From an uncultured Lachnospiraceae bacterium (GTDB lineage Bacteria > Bacillota > Clostridia > Lachnospirales > Lachnospiraceae): a DNA stretch of 26,362 nucleotides. Below are positions 8,330 through 16,777 of the stretch, piece after piece. The translations under genes and the position numbers were made by a program. Numbering within the stretch: position 1 is the stretch's first letter; each line of letters begins with the position of its first letter. The notes beneath the pieces are model-generated. The model had not been told where the DNA came from. It saw only the letters and a list, made by a program, of their open reading frames with translations, and made no database searches. The stretch is taken from positions 1 to 26,362 of the forward strand of contig CAJUHQ010000040.1 in the NCBI GenBank assembly GCA_910586095.1, given 5' to 3'.

Positions 8330-9265
8330 ATGCGAACATTAGCTCCGCTTGTTATTTTTGTATATAAGCGTGCAGAAATAACAAAAAAAATGTTGTATGC
8401 GATTAATCAGAATTTTTTGGCTAAGGAAACAGAAGTATTTATTTTTTCAGATGGACCTAAGGGAAACACAGATGTAGAGCAAGTAAAACAAGTGAGAAAA
8501 TTAATTAAAGAATTTGAATGTAATAATAATTTTAAAAGAGTATCTATAATAGAGGAAGAAAAGAATAAAGGGTTAGCTAATTCTATTATAGGAGGGGTTA
8601 CAAAAATAATAAATAAATATGGAAAAGTTATTGTACTAGAGGATGATTTAGTTGTAGCAACTAATTTTTTACAATTTATGAATGATTGTTTGGAATATTA
8701 TCAGGATATGGATAACGTTTGGTCTATTGGGGGAACTACTTATAATTTGCAAGGATTGAGTCAATATAAACATGATGTTTACGCCTGTTACCGTGGTGAG
8801 AGTTGTGGGTGGGCTAGTTGGAAAAATAGATGGGACATGATTGATTGGAATGTTTCTGATTATTCGCAATTCAGACATAGTATAAGAAGGCGTCTTAAAT
8901 TTAAAAGGGGAGGGCAAGATATGGTTGCTGCTTTGGAAAGACAAATGAGTGGACAAACAGATTCTTGGGCTATTCGCTGGTGCTATTGTCAAAGTAAAAA
9001 TGATATGATTACAATTCTTCCGCGAAAATCTTTTGTAAAGAATATTGGGTGGGGAGAGGATAGTACACATGCAAAGGAGAATTATGATATTTTCTATACT
9101 TCTGTAGAAAGTGAAGGATTTCACTATCATTTAGAACCAGTAAGTATTGATAAGGTACTAATGAGAGAGTTTAGAAAATATTTTTCAAGACCCTTGTTTA
9201 AACGCGTTTTGGATAAAGTTTATGAAAAATGGAAGGAATGTAAATTTGAAAAATATAATAAATAG
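8330..9265 (+). CDS. GT2-like glycosyltransferase (sugar transferase)
   Basis: A 311-residue protein starting one base after the previous stop. LAPLVIFVYKRAEIT at the N-terminus, FIFSDGPKG at about 37-45, KGLANSI, and VIVLEDDLVVA at about 103-113 define a GT-A glycosyltransferase, with EDD as the probable metal/nucleotide-sugar site. The later CYRGESCGWASWKNRW is a strongly conserved acceptor-side block of this subgroup. Length is normal. It overlaps or abuts the following methyltransferase, depending on that gene's start, so the three genes from 7399 probably form one unit. Sugar specificity is unknown. Confidence 0.85.
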   Translation: MRTLAPLVIFVYKRAEITKKMLYAINQNFLAKETEVFIFSDGPKGNTDVEQVKQVRKLIKEFECNNNFKRVSIIEEEKNKGLANSIIGGVTKIINKYGKVIVLEDDLVVATNFLQFMNDCLEYYQDMDNVWSIGGTTYNLQGLSQYKHDVYACYRGESCGWASWKNRWDMIDWNVSDYSQFRHSIRRRLKFKRGGQDMVAALERQMSGQTDSWAIRWCYCQSKNDMITILPRKSFVKNIGWGEDSTHAKENYDIFYTSVESEGFHYHLEPVSIDKVLMREFRKYFSRPLFKRVLDKVYEKWKECKFEKYNK

Positions 9266-9956
9266 CATATATATAAAATATGTGATGAAAAGAGAACGGA
9301 AAAATCATCCGAATCCTATTAAAGAGTGGCCACATTGTGTAGTAAGTAGGAAAATGGGGTGTGATCGTGGCACACCAATTGATAGATATTATATTGAAAA
9401 ATATTTGAATTTAAATAAAAATTACATTACGGGTAATGTAATGGAAATTGGAGATAGTATGTATACTATGAAGTACGGATTAAATCTTGAAACTTCATAT
9501 ATATTTACAGCAGATTTAGAATATAAGAGTGAAACTTCTAAAGTTATTTATGGTGATTTGCAAAGTGGAAAAGGATGTGAGAAGGAAGTAGTGGATTGTT
9601 TTATTTTGACACAGACATTACCTTTTATATATGATATTCATAGTGCTGCTAAGAACATTGTGAATATGTTAAGAAGTGGAGGGACCGCAATATTGACAGT
9701 GTCTGGAGTTTCAATGATAAGCGAATATGATAATTCACGGTGGGGACATTTTTGGGGATTCACAGAAACTTCGTTAAGAAAACTTTTCGAGGATATTTCA
9801 CAAGATATATCTATAGAGATTACCTCAATGGGAAATGCAAAGACAGCATCTGCTTTTTTGTATGGACTGTCAGTAGAAGATTTGGAAAAAGCGGATTTTG
9901 ATTCACAAGAAGATTTAGTTCCGTTGATGATAGGTGCATTAATAAAGAAATATTAA
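9246..9956 (+). CDS. SAM-dependent class I methyltransferase (glycan cluster type)
   Basis: About 236 residues from TTG 9246, which has AAGGA about eight bases upstream; ATG 9222 is an alternative that would overlap the preceding gene by 44 bases. GTPIDRYYIEKYL, VMEIGDSMYTMKYG (the motif I region), ADLEY, VIYGDLQSG, VVDCFILTQTLPFIYDI, LRSGGTAILTVSGVSMIS and WGHFWGFTETS follow the Methyltransf_11 core and are characteristic of a methyltransferase subgroup common in polysaccharide loci. The residue after motif I deviates from the classic GxGxG, as is usual in this subgroup. It probably O-methylates a sugar or a glycosyl intermediate. Roughly 100 bases without features separate it from the next gene. 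Confidence 0.82.
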   Translation: MKNIINSIYIKYVMKRERKNHPNPIKEWPHCVVSRKMGCDRGTPIDRYYIEKYLNLNKNYITGNVMEIGDSMYTMKYGLNLETSYIFTADLEYKSETSKVIYGDLQSGKGCEKEVVDCFILTQTLPFIYDIHSAAKNIVNMLRSGGTAILTVSGVSMISEYDNSRWGHFWGFTETSLRKLFEDISQDISIEITSMGNAKTASAFLYGLSVEDLEKADFDSQEDLVPLMIGALIKKY

Positions 9957-10062
9957 TGTTATTATTTCTTTCATACAAAAACTGTTATGTTTTATATGTA
10001 TTAGAAAAAGAATTTTGAAGTAATAGATGATAAGAGCTATTTAAATGTGGAGGTATGCAAAA

Positions 10063-10794
10063 TTGGTTATGTTTGAAAAAATATTTCTTTTTTCAATGAA
10101 TATTGTTAAGAGGATGTTTACTAAAAGGGTAGAGACTATAAATTGTGGTAGCGAATATGGCGGTTTTGCTATTTATGACAAAAATATAAAAAGAAAAAGA
10201 AAGTCTATTGTATTTTCGTTTGGAGTAGGTGAAGATATTTCATTTGATTTGGACTTAATTGAAAGATATAACTGCGAAGTTTATGCATTTGATCCAACGC
10301 CAAAATCAATAAATTGGGTAAAAAAGCAGAATATAGATGATAGATTTCATTTTTTTCCATATGGAATATCTGATAGAGATGGTATGGAAAAATTTCATTT
10401 GCCTAAAAATCCCGAATATGTTTCAGGTTCAGTGCTTTCTTCGGAAGCGTTATCAGAAAGTACAATAGATGTTCAAATGAAAAGATTTTCCACGATAGTA
10501 TCAGAACTTCAAGTGGGGGGGTATATTGATATATTAAAAATGGATATAGAGGGCAGTGAGTTTTCAGTAATTCCTGATATATTAAATAGTGATATTCATA
10601 TAAATCAAATATGTGTAGAAATACACTACCGAATGAAAATAAAGGAAAACTCTAATAAAATTAGTAAAGTGCTTGCGAATAGTCTTTTAAATAAGCACTT
10701 GATTAATATAATGAAGCAGATGAAAAAACATAATTATGTGTGTATTAATATATCTAATACATATGAGGAATTTACTTTTTTAAAGGTGAAATGA
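10063..10794 (+). CDS. FkbM-family methyltransferase, intact across a G7 tract
   Basis: About 243 residues if TTG 10063 is used, which has GGAGG nine bases upstream; ATG 10045 and ATG 10069 are in-frame alternatives. The core SAM-binding part reads IVFSFGVGEDISFDLDL, then VYAFDPTPKS (the acidic residue binding the ribose), and the FkbM signature DILKMDIEGSEFSVIPDIL near residue 165. The G7 tract at 10515-10521 encodes Gly-Gly just before that signature and is in frame as read, so the gene is on in this sequence; one base more or less would remove the IEG motif and everything after it. It probably transfers a methyl group to a sugar hydroxyl. Confidence 0.86.
   Translation: MVMFEKIFLFSMNIVKRMFTKRVETINCGSEYGGFAIYDKNIKRKRKSIVFSFGVGEDISFDLDLIERYNCEVYAFDPTPKSINWVKKQNIDDRFHFFPYGISDRDGMEKFHLPKNPEYVSGSVLSSEALSESTIDVQMKRFSTIVSELQVGGYIDILKMDIEGSEFSVIPDILNSDIHINQICVEIHYRMKIKENSNKISKVLANSLLNKHLINIMKQMKKHNYVCINISNTYEEFTFLKVK
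10515..10521 (+). repeat. G7 tract inside FkbM gene (in-frame state)
   Basis: Seven G followed by TA, encoding GTG-GGG-GGG-TAT (V-G-G-Y) just ahead of the FkbM IEG motif. A length change of one base would truncate the protein at about 60 percent of its length. Confidence 0.8.
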
Positions 10795-10839
10795 AGATTA
10801 AAATAGATGATAGGTTTTTGTAAAAAAAGAGGTTTTTAG

Positions 10840-11934
10840 ATGAAAAATATTATTAATGAAATTTTGATAAGTATAAATAGACAGCCATTTAGTGTTGCTT
10901 ATACATGTTGGAGAAGATATATATCAAAAAAAGAAAAGTATAAGGAAACATTATATCGATATGGATATTGGTATCATCGGGATAAAAAAAGTAAAGATCC
11001 TGTTTATTTTATTTTTCGATTTGGTTTGCCGGGGACAGGGATTGGTTCTATAGCCAATACAATGCATTTTTGTTATGAATGGGCAATTAAAAAAAATTGT
11101 ATTCCAATTATAGACTTAGAGCCAGAAGTAGTGTATAAAAGGGGTGACTTAGGTGTAAACAATATTTGGGAATATTGTTTTGAACCACCAATGCCAATAA
11201 AAGAAGTACTAAAACAAAAGAATGTATATATCTCAAATCTGGGATTATATAGTATAGATAGAGAAGCATGTTATGATATAAATGGTAATAAGAAAGACAT
11301 GAACATACATTTAAAATATGATAGCATGTATTATAAAAAACTAAATAAAATTTCAAAGAATTATTTAAAGTTAAATGCATCTTTACAAGAACAAGTTAAT
11401 GAGTTTATAAAAGTACATTTTAGAGATAGCAGAGTTCTTGGAGTGGCATTAAGAGAAGAATTTTCACTTTTTAGTGATGTAACAAGGAAAGATAAAGATA
11501 TAGCTTTTTATGTGGATCATCCGCTTGTACCAGATGTGGAAGAATCAATAGAGATAGTAAAACAAATGATGGAGAAATGGAATTGTAATAAAATTTTCCT
11601 ATCAACTATGTATGAGGAAAGTGTATGTAGGTTTCAACAAGTATTTGGAGATAAGGTGATTTTTTTACAAAGGCAAAGAAAGCAATTAAGAACTTTTAAA
11701 GATTTGGCAAAAAGAGTATGGAATAATTCCGGAGATAATGAATTTAGTAACAATTTTTTTAACTCAGATGAATTTAAAGAACAAACAGTATCATATATAA
11801 AAGAGGTGTATATATTGTCTAATTGTCAATGTTTTATTGGAGCACCTTCGAGTATTGCAGCATTGTGTCCTGTAATTAGCGGGGGAGATTATGAACATTT
11901 TTTATTTTTTGAGGATAGACATCATATTTCGTAG
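10840..11934 (+). CDS. Fucosyltransferase-like protein (O-FucT/NodZ-like fold, putative)
   Basis: A 364-residue protein from ATG 10840 with AGAGG upstream. FIFRFGLPGTGIGSIAN near residue 60 resembles the N-terminal phosphate-loop-like segment of GT-B fucosyltransferases. VLGVALREEFSLF, DHPLVPDVEESIEIVKQMMEKW and KIFLSTMYEESVCRF follow, then FGDKVIFLQR and the C-terminal CQCFIGAPSSIAALC. The block around G-ALR (an arginine common to GDP-fucose users), IFLST and the S-SS C-terminal segment resembles the alpha-1,6-fucosyltransferase/NodZ superfamily. This is a distant similarity judged by motif order, so donor specificity is a guess. There is no signal peptide or homopolymer tract. It stands between an FkbM gene and the first radical SAM gene. 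Confidence 0.6.
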   Translation: MKNIINEILISINRQPFSVAYTCWRRYISKKEKYKETLYRYGYWYHRDKKSKDPVYFIFRFGLPGTGIGSIANTMHFCYEWAIKKNCIPIIDLEPEVVYKRGDLGVNNIWEYCFEPPMPIKEVLKQKNVYISNLGLYSIDREACYDINGNKKDMNIHLKYDSMYYKKLNKISKNYLKLNASLQEQVNEFIKVHFRDSRVLGVALREEFSLFSDVTRKDKDIAFYVDHPLVPDVEESIEIVKQMMEKWNCNKIFLSTMYEESVCRFQQVFGDKVIFLQRQRKQLRTFKDLAKRVWNNSGDNEFSNNFFNSDEFKEQTVSYIKEVYILSNCQCFIGAPSSIAALCPVISGGDYEHFLFFEDRHHIS

Positions 11935-11996
11935 TTAAGGATATAAGATGGGTATTTTAGATAATAGTAGGATTGATTTCTTAGGAGGATAAAATT

Positions 11997-13013
11997 GTGT
12001 TACAGATTGAGAAAATTTTAGGTAAAAGAGAACGATTAGCTCCAAGGCTGCCAATCATGAAACCTATAGCAATAAATGCGTCAGTGGCAAATGTTTGCAA
12101 CTTAAAGTGTGAATTTTGCTCTAATGCTGATAAAAATTTTAAACATAATAAAAGCTTTATAGATTTGAAAACTATGAAGAGTTTTGTGGATAATTTGGCA
12201 TATCATAGTGTGAAATTAAAAGTTTTGACATTGGCAGGAACAGGAGAACCCTTATTACATAAAGATATTGTAAAAATGGTTTCGTATATTTCAGAAGGAA
12301 AAATAACAGAGTCTATTGATATTATAACAAATGCTACTTTATTAAATGAACAGCTTTCAAGAGAGTTAAGTGAAGCAGGATTGGGGACACTTCGTATATC
12401 TATAAATGGTTTAAGTGATGAGGAATATGAAAAATATACTGGAAGGAAAATTGATTATGAGAGTTTAAGAAATAGTATAGAATATTTTTATAAGCATAAA
12501 GGCAATACCAGAGTATATATCAAAATAATGAGTTATATGGTTAATACAGAAGAAAGGCGGTTGAAATATGAAAGTGATTTTAAGAATATATGTGATGTGC
12601 TTAACATAGAAAATGTATTTCAATTGTCCAATGATATTAATTATAGTGAGATGGTGGTGCATAATGGAACTAATATGAAGGGAGGAGAGCAAGTTCAGGC
12701 TGAAATTTGTCCACTACCTTTTTATCAATGTTATCTGAATGCTGATGGAACGATATCTGCTTGCTGTGAGGCAGGTGCATGGCATACCCCCCCTATGTTG
12801 ATTATGGGAAATATAGAGAAAGAATCAATAAATGATATTTGGAATGGAGAAAAAATGAACAAACTGAGAGTTTCGTTGTTAAGAAATGAAAATATTGGTA
12901 TATGTAGGAACTGTTCATTTTTTCGTAATAATATATATAAAGAAGATGTATTGGATTATGACTGTGAGAATTTGTTGGAGATTTATTTAGGAATGCTTAA
13001 TAACAATATTTAA
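11997..13013 (+). CDS. Radical SAM/SPASM-domain protein (copy 1)
   Basis: A 338-residue protein starting at GTG 11997, set by a perfect AGGAGG at 11983-11988. CNLKCEFC (C34, C38, C41) is the CX3CX2C motif that ligates the 4Fe-4S cluster used to cleave S-adenosylmethionine. TLAGTGEPLLHKDI, DIITNATLL and RISINGLSDEEY follow the TIM-barrel order of the family. The C-terminal SPASM domain has CPLPFYQCYLNADGTISACCEAG, MGNIEKESINDIWNGEKM and GICRNCSFF, giving the auxiliary-cluster cysteines. The substrate is unknown; members in glycan loci may act on sugars or carrier-linked intermediates. It is related to the genes at 20266 and 22549 and to the fragment at 17742. A C7 run in the SPASM region is in frame as read. 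Confidence 0.88.
   Translation: MLQIEKILGKRERLAPRLPIMKPIAINASVANVCNLKCEFCSNADKNFKHNKSFIDLKTMKSFVDNLAYHSVKLKVLTLAGTGEPLLHKDIVKMVSYISEGKITESIDIITNATLLNEQLSRELSEAGLGTLRISINGLSDEEYEKYTGRKIDYESLRNSIEYFYKHKGNTRVYIKIMSYMVNTEERRLKYESDFKNICDVLNIENVFQLSNDINYSEMVVHNGTNMKGGEQVQAEICPLPFYQCYLNADGTISACCEAGAWHTPPMLIMGNIEKESINDIWNGEKMNKLRVSLLRNENIGICRNCSFFRNNIYKEDVLDYDCENLLEIYLGMLNNNI
12787..12793 (-). repeat. C7 tract (G7 on minus strand) in radical SAM gene
   Basis: Encodes ACC-CCC-CCT (T-P-P) in the SPASM domain, intact as read. It is the only long tract with C on the coding strand. On its G-rich strand it is also followed by TA. An indel here would remove the last SPASM cysteines. Confidence 0.7.
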
Positions 13014-13020
13014 GTATTGA

Positions 13021-13262
13021 AGTTTATTTATAATTGAAAACTATAGAGAGATTATGGCTGAAATAGACAGAATGAATATTTCTATCGAGAAAGTTGATGA
13101 ACAGCAACATATGGACTTTTTTGAGGTATAGATTAAAATATGACGAGATAGTTGATTATATAAAATATTTTATGAACACAAAATTAATACAAAAATGATT
13201 ATAAAAACGAATGAGGGTATTGATTTGTTTGCAGATAAACTGTTAAAGAAATGTGGGGTATA
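13021..13262 (+). pseudogene. Degenerate ORF remnant, unidentified
   Basis: Three consecutive frame segments read as protein-like text: ENYREIMAEIDRMNISIEKV...HMDFFEV, then LRYRLKYDEIVDYIKYFMN, then TKMIIKTNEGIDLFADKLL ending KKCGV just before the next gene. They join by one-base shifts near T6 (about 13117) and A-rich runs. I take this as the frameshifted C-terminal part of a lost gene of about 75 visible codons. I do not recognise the family. It lies exactly between the radical SAM gene and the epimerase gene, where the paralogous pair at 20266/21270 has a four-base overlap and no insert. Confidence 0.4.
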
Positions 13263-13265
13263 AAA

Positions 13266-14276
13266 TTGAAAATTCTTTTCATTGGTGGAAATGGTAATAT
13301 TAGTTGGTATTGCGTACAGAAGGCCCTGGAGAGTGGACATGAGGTGTGGGAGCTAAATAGGGAACAATCTGTATTTACACGAAGAAAGGTTCAGAAAGAG
13401 GTTCATAAAGTTCGAGGAGATATTAGGAAAACTGAGGAAATAAAAGCATTATTGGAGTTATCTTTTTTTGATATTGTTTGTGATTTCATTTGCTTTGATG
13501 CTGTACAAGCACAACAAGATATAGAAATTTTTAGAAATAAAACAAAACATTTTGTGTTTATAAGCTCTGAAGCTATATATAAAAGAATTTCTTCAAATAT
13601 CCCCTATAAGGAAGATAGTAAAAAGTATAGTTTAGACAATTGTAATTGTAATTATATTACTGGAAAATTGGCAGCAGAGCAAAAATTTGCAGAGGCATAT
13701 ATAAGTGAAAAATTTCCAGTAACTATTATTCGTCCGGCTTATACATATGATACTATCTTTCCAACAAGTATTGGACACAATTGTTTTACAGCGGCTAAAT
13801 TAATTTTGGAAGGCTACCCATTATTAATTGCTGGTGACGGAAATAATTTATGGACATTTACTCATTCTAGCGATTTTGCTTGCGCATTTATTAAATTGAT
13901 AGAAAATAGAGACACGATAGGAGAATCATTTCATATTAGTACAGAAGAATGGCTGACTTGGAATGAACAGTCAGAAATAGTATTAAAAGCATTAGGCTCA
14001 ATAAAAAGTGGGACATTCCATGTGCCATTTCAGGATGCGTTACAATTGAATTCTATACAACCACAAGAAATGATGTTTCAAAGAATGTGGCATAATATAT
14101 ATAACATCAATAAAGTAAAAGAATATGTTCCCAATTGGTCAGCACATATATCTTTTGAGCAGGGAATTGCCAAAACGATACAATGGTTAAATGAGGATAC
14201 TCGATTTAAAAGAAGTGTATTTGATTTAGAAAAGGAACTTATAAAAATTTATAGAAACTATGGAGTTATGAAATGA
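13266..14276 (+). CDS. NAD(P)-dependent epimerase/dehydratase (SDR, copy 1)
   Basis: An extended short-chain dehydrogenase of about 336 residues. The nucleotide-binding loop is ILFIGGNGNIS at the very start, which favours TTG 13266 (GGGG eight bases upstream, and the same N-terminus as the paralogue at 21270) over ATG 13251. FVFISSEAIY gives the catalytic serine region, YITGK is the YX3K pair, and TIIRPAYTYD follows. The C-terminal part has GDGNNLWTFTHSSDFACAF, the substrate-proximal segment. It likely epimerises, dehydrates or reduces an NDP-sugar. Its glycine loop is encoded by GGTGGAAATGGT with no homopolymer, unlike the paralogue at 21270, where the same loop holds a G7 tract. The stop overlaps the start of the next gene (ATGA). 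Confidence 0.88.
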   Translation: MKILFIGGNGNISWYCVQKALESGHEVWELNREQSVFTRRKVQKEVHKVRGDIRKTEEIKALLELSFFDIVCDFICFDAVQAQQDIEIFRNKTKHFVFISSEAIYKRISSNIPYKEDSKKYSLDNCNCNYITGKLAAEQKFAEAYISEKFPVTIIRPAYTYDTIFPTSIGHNCFTAAKLILEGYPLLIAGDGNNLWTFTHSSDFACAFIKLIENRDTIGESFHISTEEWLTWNEQSEIVLKALGSIKSGTFHVPFQDALQLNSIQPQEMMFQRMWHNIYNINKVKEYVPNWSAHISFEQGIAKTIQWLNEDTRFKRSVFDLEKELIKIYRNYGVMK

Positions 14277-15433
14277 TAGAAAAATGCAGGATTTGTGGTA
14301 ATAAAATTAAAAATAAAATAGCTGGTTTATGTTCGAATATGAAAATTATGGGCTCTAATTTTTCAGAAGGTAGATGTGATATTGTTGTATGCTCAAAATG
14401 TGGATTTGTGTATAATTATTATGAAAATGAGAGTCAAGATAACTTTGATGAATATTATTTATCAAAAAATAGCAAAACAGTAAATTATTATGATATTTTT
14501 CCGAAAGAGCTAGCCGAACAGTATTTTCATCATATATATATGAGCATAAAAGACTTTATATATAAAGATAGTTCTATTTTGGATATAGCTGGAGGGTATG
14601 GAGAATTTTCTAGATACTTAATGGATAGAGGCTATACAAATGTGACAATGCTTGAAATGAAGTCTGAATGTATTGAATATGCTAAGTCTTCTGGAGTAGA
14701 TGTTATAGAAGGAAATTTGCTAGAGATACCTATAAAAGGAGACAAATATAATTTGGTAATTTGTAGCCATAATTTAGAGCACTTTATAGATATAGATAAA
14801 GCAATCTTAAAAATGAAAGAAATGATTCATGATAGTGGGTATATATATATCGAAGTCCCTAATATTGTAGAATATGCGCAATTGGAAAGAGCACCATATC
14901 ACTTCCTCACATATGAGCATGTATGTCATTTTTCGAAACAAACTTTATTAAATATAGCTTCTGAATTTGGATTTGAGATAATTTATATAAAACAGTATAT
15001 AAAATGTGATGATTATCCATGTTTATTTACTTTAATGAAAAAAAGTAGTGGTAAGAAAGGTATGTTGAAAGATTATATAAGTGAAAAATCGATGACTGAC
15101 TACTTAAAAAAGTGTGAATGTGAAATAGCAACTATAACTAAAATATTTGAAACTAATCAAAAGCCGCTAATATTATGGGGAATTGGGGCTTCCACTGCAC
15201 AACTGCTAAATGGATGTTTTGACGCGTGTAATGTTGTTCAACTCATTGATTCTAATGTTTCAAGGCAAGGAATAAATTTTCGAGTAGGGCAAAAGAATTT
15301 GACAATTGAAGATCCTAAGAATGTCACAGATAAAGATGCTACAATATTAATATTGCCAACGGCATATAAAAATAGTATTGAAAAATCTATAAGAGAATAT
15401 GGATTGTCGAATGATGTTGAGAGTTTAATGTAA
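14273..15433 (+). CDS. Sugar C-methyltransferase-like SAM methyltransferase with zinc-binding N-terminus
   Basis: A 386-residue protein overlapping the epimerase stop by four bases. Three parts are seen. CRICG near residue 5 with CSKCGFVYN at about 41 forms a putative zinc-binding pair of cysteine motifs. ILDIAGGYGEFSRYL at about 102-116, then VIEGNLLEIP and LVICSHNLEHF, is the class I methyltransferase core. The C-terminal part from about residue 295 (LILWGIGASTAQLLNG, QLIDSN) is a Rossmann-like module. This order is that of the NDP-hexose C-methyltransferases (TylCIII-type, Methyltransf_13 / core / Methyltransf_14). It is predicted to add a C-methyl branch to a keto-sugar nucleotide, which suits its coupling to an epimerase/dehydratase. 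No tract interrupts it. Confidence 0.85.
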   Translation: MIEKCRICGNKIKNKIAGLCSNMKIMGSNFSEGRCDIVVCSKCGFVYNYYENESQDNFDEYYLSKNSKTVNYYDIFPKELAEQYFHHIYMSIKDFIYKDSSILDIAGGYGEFSRYLMDRGYTNVTMLEMKSECIEYAKSSGVDVIEGNLLEIPIKGDKYNLVICSHNLEHFIDIDKAILKMKEMIHDSGYIYIEVPNIVEYAQLERAPYHFLTYEHVCHFSKQTLLNIASEFGFEIIYIKQYIKCDDYPCLFTLMKKSSGKKGMLKDYISEKSMTDYLKKCECEIATITKIFETNQKPLILWGIGASTAQLLNGCFDACNVVQLIDSNVSRQGINFRVGQKNLTIEDPKNVTDKDATILILPTAYKNSIEKSIREYGLSNDVESLM

Positions 15434-15513
15434 GATTTTGAGAATAGTATGCTAAACAATATTATTGACGCTCAAATAGTATTGTACTATATACAAGAAA
15501 GGATATAGAAAGA

Positions 15514-15927
15514 ATGAAAAAAGATGTATTGTATAAAATAATAGAAAAGTATGGAGTGGTCGTATATGGGGCTGGGAGAATTGGGCAGAATGTTTATTCC
15601 ATGTTGAAGGATTGGGGATGTAGTCCGCTGATGGCGTGGGATAAAAATGCTCAAAACATACGTGACAGCATTGAAATAGAAGAAATCTCAGAACCAATAG
15701 TTGATTACAAAAATAAACAGATACCAATTATTGTATGTATAAATGCAAAAGTAGTGTATGATTCAGTATTAAAAGAATTGACAGATCAAGGATTTGTAAA
15801 TGTGTATTGGATAAGAGAAATAGAACAGAATCAGTTATGTGGACATTCTAAAACCTTTTTTCTGCAAAAATGTAATAAATGCGTAGTAAATCGGGGGGGT
15901 GCAGAGCATATATTAACCATCTTATGA
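15514..15927 (+). CDS. N-terminal half of a split protein: GAG Rossmann module
   Basis: The start ATG 15514 is preceded by AAAGGA. The 137 residues as read begin with VVVYGAGRIGQNVYSML, a dinucleotide- or nucleotide-sugar-binding Rossmann loop, then LMAWDKNAQN and IPIIVCINAK. Near the end the frame enters the G7 tract at 15893-15899 and runs out after nine further codons. The last residues before the tract (FLQKCNKCVVNRGG) contain two cysteines. With one extra G the chain continues into CRAYINHL and the radical SAM domain of the overlapping ORF, making a 406-residue protein over 15514-16733. I regard this ORF as the upstream half of one gene, off or shifted in this sequence. The same GAG module precedes the TylF and FkbM domains in this window. 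Confidence 0.8.
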   Translation: MKKDVLYKIIEKYGVVVYGAGRIGQNVYSMLKDWGCSPLMAWDKNAQNIRDSIEIEEISEPIVDYKNKQIPIIVCINAKVVYDSVLKELTDQGFVNVYWIREIEQNQLCGHSKTFFLQKCNKCVVNRGGAEHILTIL

Positions 15928-16733
15928 GTAATAGAAAGAACATATTACCAATTAATGAAATAACAATTATTCCGACTTATACATGTAGTTTAGCTTGTAA
16001 ATATTGCAGTGAAAAAGTTTATGAAATGAAGAAGAATAAAATAGTGGTTAATGGTAATGAAGAAGTTTTGGAAAATGCTATACATAATATGGTAGAAGCT
16101 ATTGGATGGTTGCGGCAAGTAAATATATTTGGTGGTGAAATTTTTCTGTATAAAAAATGGCCTCAAATTGTTAGAAGTTGTCTTTCCAATTCTAATATAG
16201 GAATCGTGCATATATTGACTAATGGTGTATGCAATATTGATGAATCTGATCTATCACTATTAAAACATGAAAAGATAGTGATAGAAATGGATGATTATGG
16301 TGAAAAAATATCTGAAACTAAACAGCAATTATTTAAAAACACACAATGTTTATTTGACAATAATGGCATAAATTATGCAGTGGTGAATAACAAAATTGGT
16401 ACTTGGTATGATTTTGGTTCTTTTCATAAAAGAGGTTCTTCTATAGAAGAACTTGAGACAAGATATGCTAATTGTCCAGGAACAGGGTGTATGATATTAG
16501 ATCCAAATGGTTGTTTTACAATATGTGGTAGACAAAGTTTTGCTGAGTCTTTGGGTGAGGAGATAAATATCAAGGGAAAGGAGAGTATTAAGGTTCTAAA
16601 CTATACAGTGGAAGAATTGCGTTTAGCTTTAGAGGAATTGTTGTCAAAAAAATATTTGGAGATGTGTGACTATTGTGATGGCGCTAAACGTATAGTTCCA
16701 GCAGGAGAACAGGTGGACTGTACAGGTTATTGA
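15879..16733 (+). CDS. C-terminal half of a split protein: radical SAM domain
   Basis: The frame carries YTCSLACKYCSE, the CX3CX2C cluster motif, followed by VNIFGGEIFLYKKW (the GGE motif), VHILTNGVC, and a C-terminal cysteine set (CPGTGCMILDPNGCFTICGRQ and MCDYCDGA) typical of an auxiliary-cluster domain. ATG 15879 and ATG 15924 are possible starts, but neither has a ribosome site, and the first lies upstream of the tract inside the other half. The domain is complete only if read together with the upstream Rossmann half across the G7 tract. It belongs to a different radical SAM branch from the three SPASM copies at 11997, 20266 and 22549. The substrate is unknown. As read, translation would depend on frameshifting or on a tract of eight G. 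Confidence 0.82.
   Translation: MRSKSGGCRAYINHLMSNRKNILPINEITIIPTYTCSLACKYCSEKVYEMKKNKIVVNGNEEVLENAIHNMVEAIGWLRQVNIFGGEIFLYKKWPQIVRSCLSNSNIGIVHILTNGVCNIDESDLSLLKHEKIVIEMDDYGEKISETKQQLFKNTQCLFDNNGINYAVVNNKIGTWYDFGSFHKRGSSIEELETRYANCPGTGCMILDPNGCFTICGRQSFAESLGEEINIKGKESIKVLNYTVEELRLALEELLSKKYLEMCDYCDGAKRIVPAGEQVDCTGY
15893..15899 (+). repeat. G7 tract splitting a Rossmann-radical SAM fusion
   Basis: Upstream frame 1 and downstream frame 0 join with one extra G (CGG GGG GGG TGC). The tract is followed by TG rather than TA. As read, the fusion protein is interrupted. Confidence 0.8.
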
Positions 16734-16777
16734 AAATTCAGTACATTTTAAGAGAAGAAAAGGAGAATATATTTACA

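Noticed and set aside
8669..9130. A 153-codon minus-strand open frame opposite the GT2 gene
   Set aside because: It is fully contained in a well-supported GT2 gene on the other strand, has no ribosome site and shows no family motif; long antisense frames are expected shadows here.
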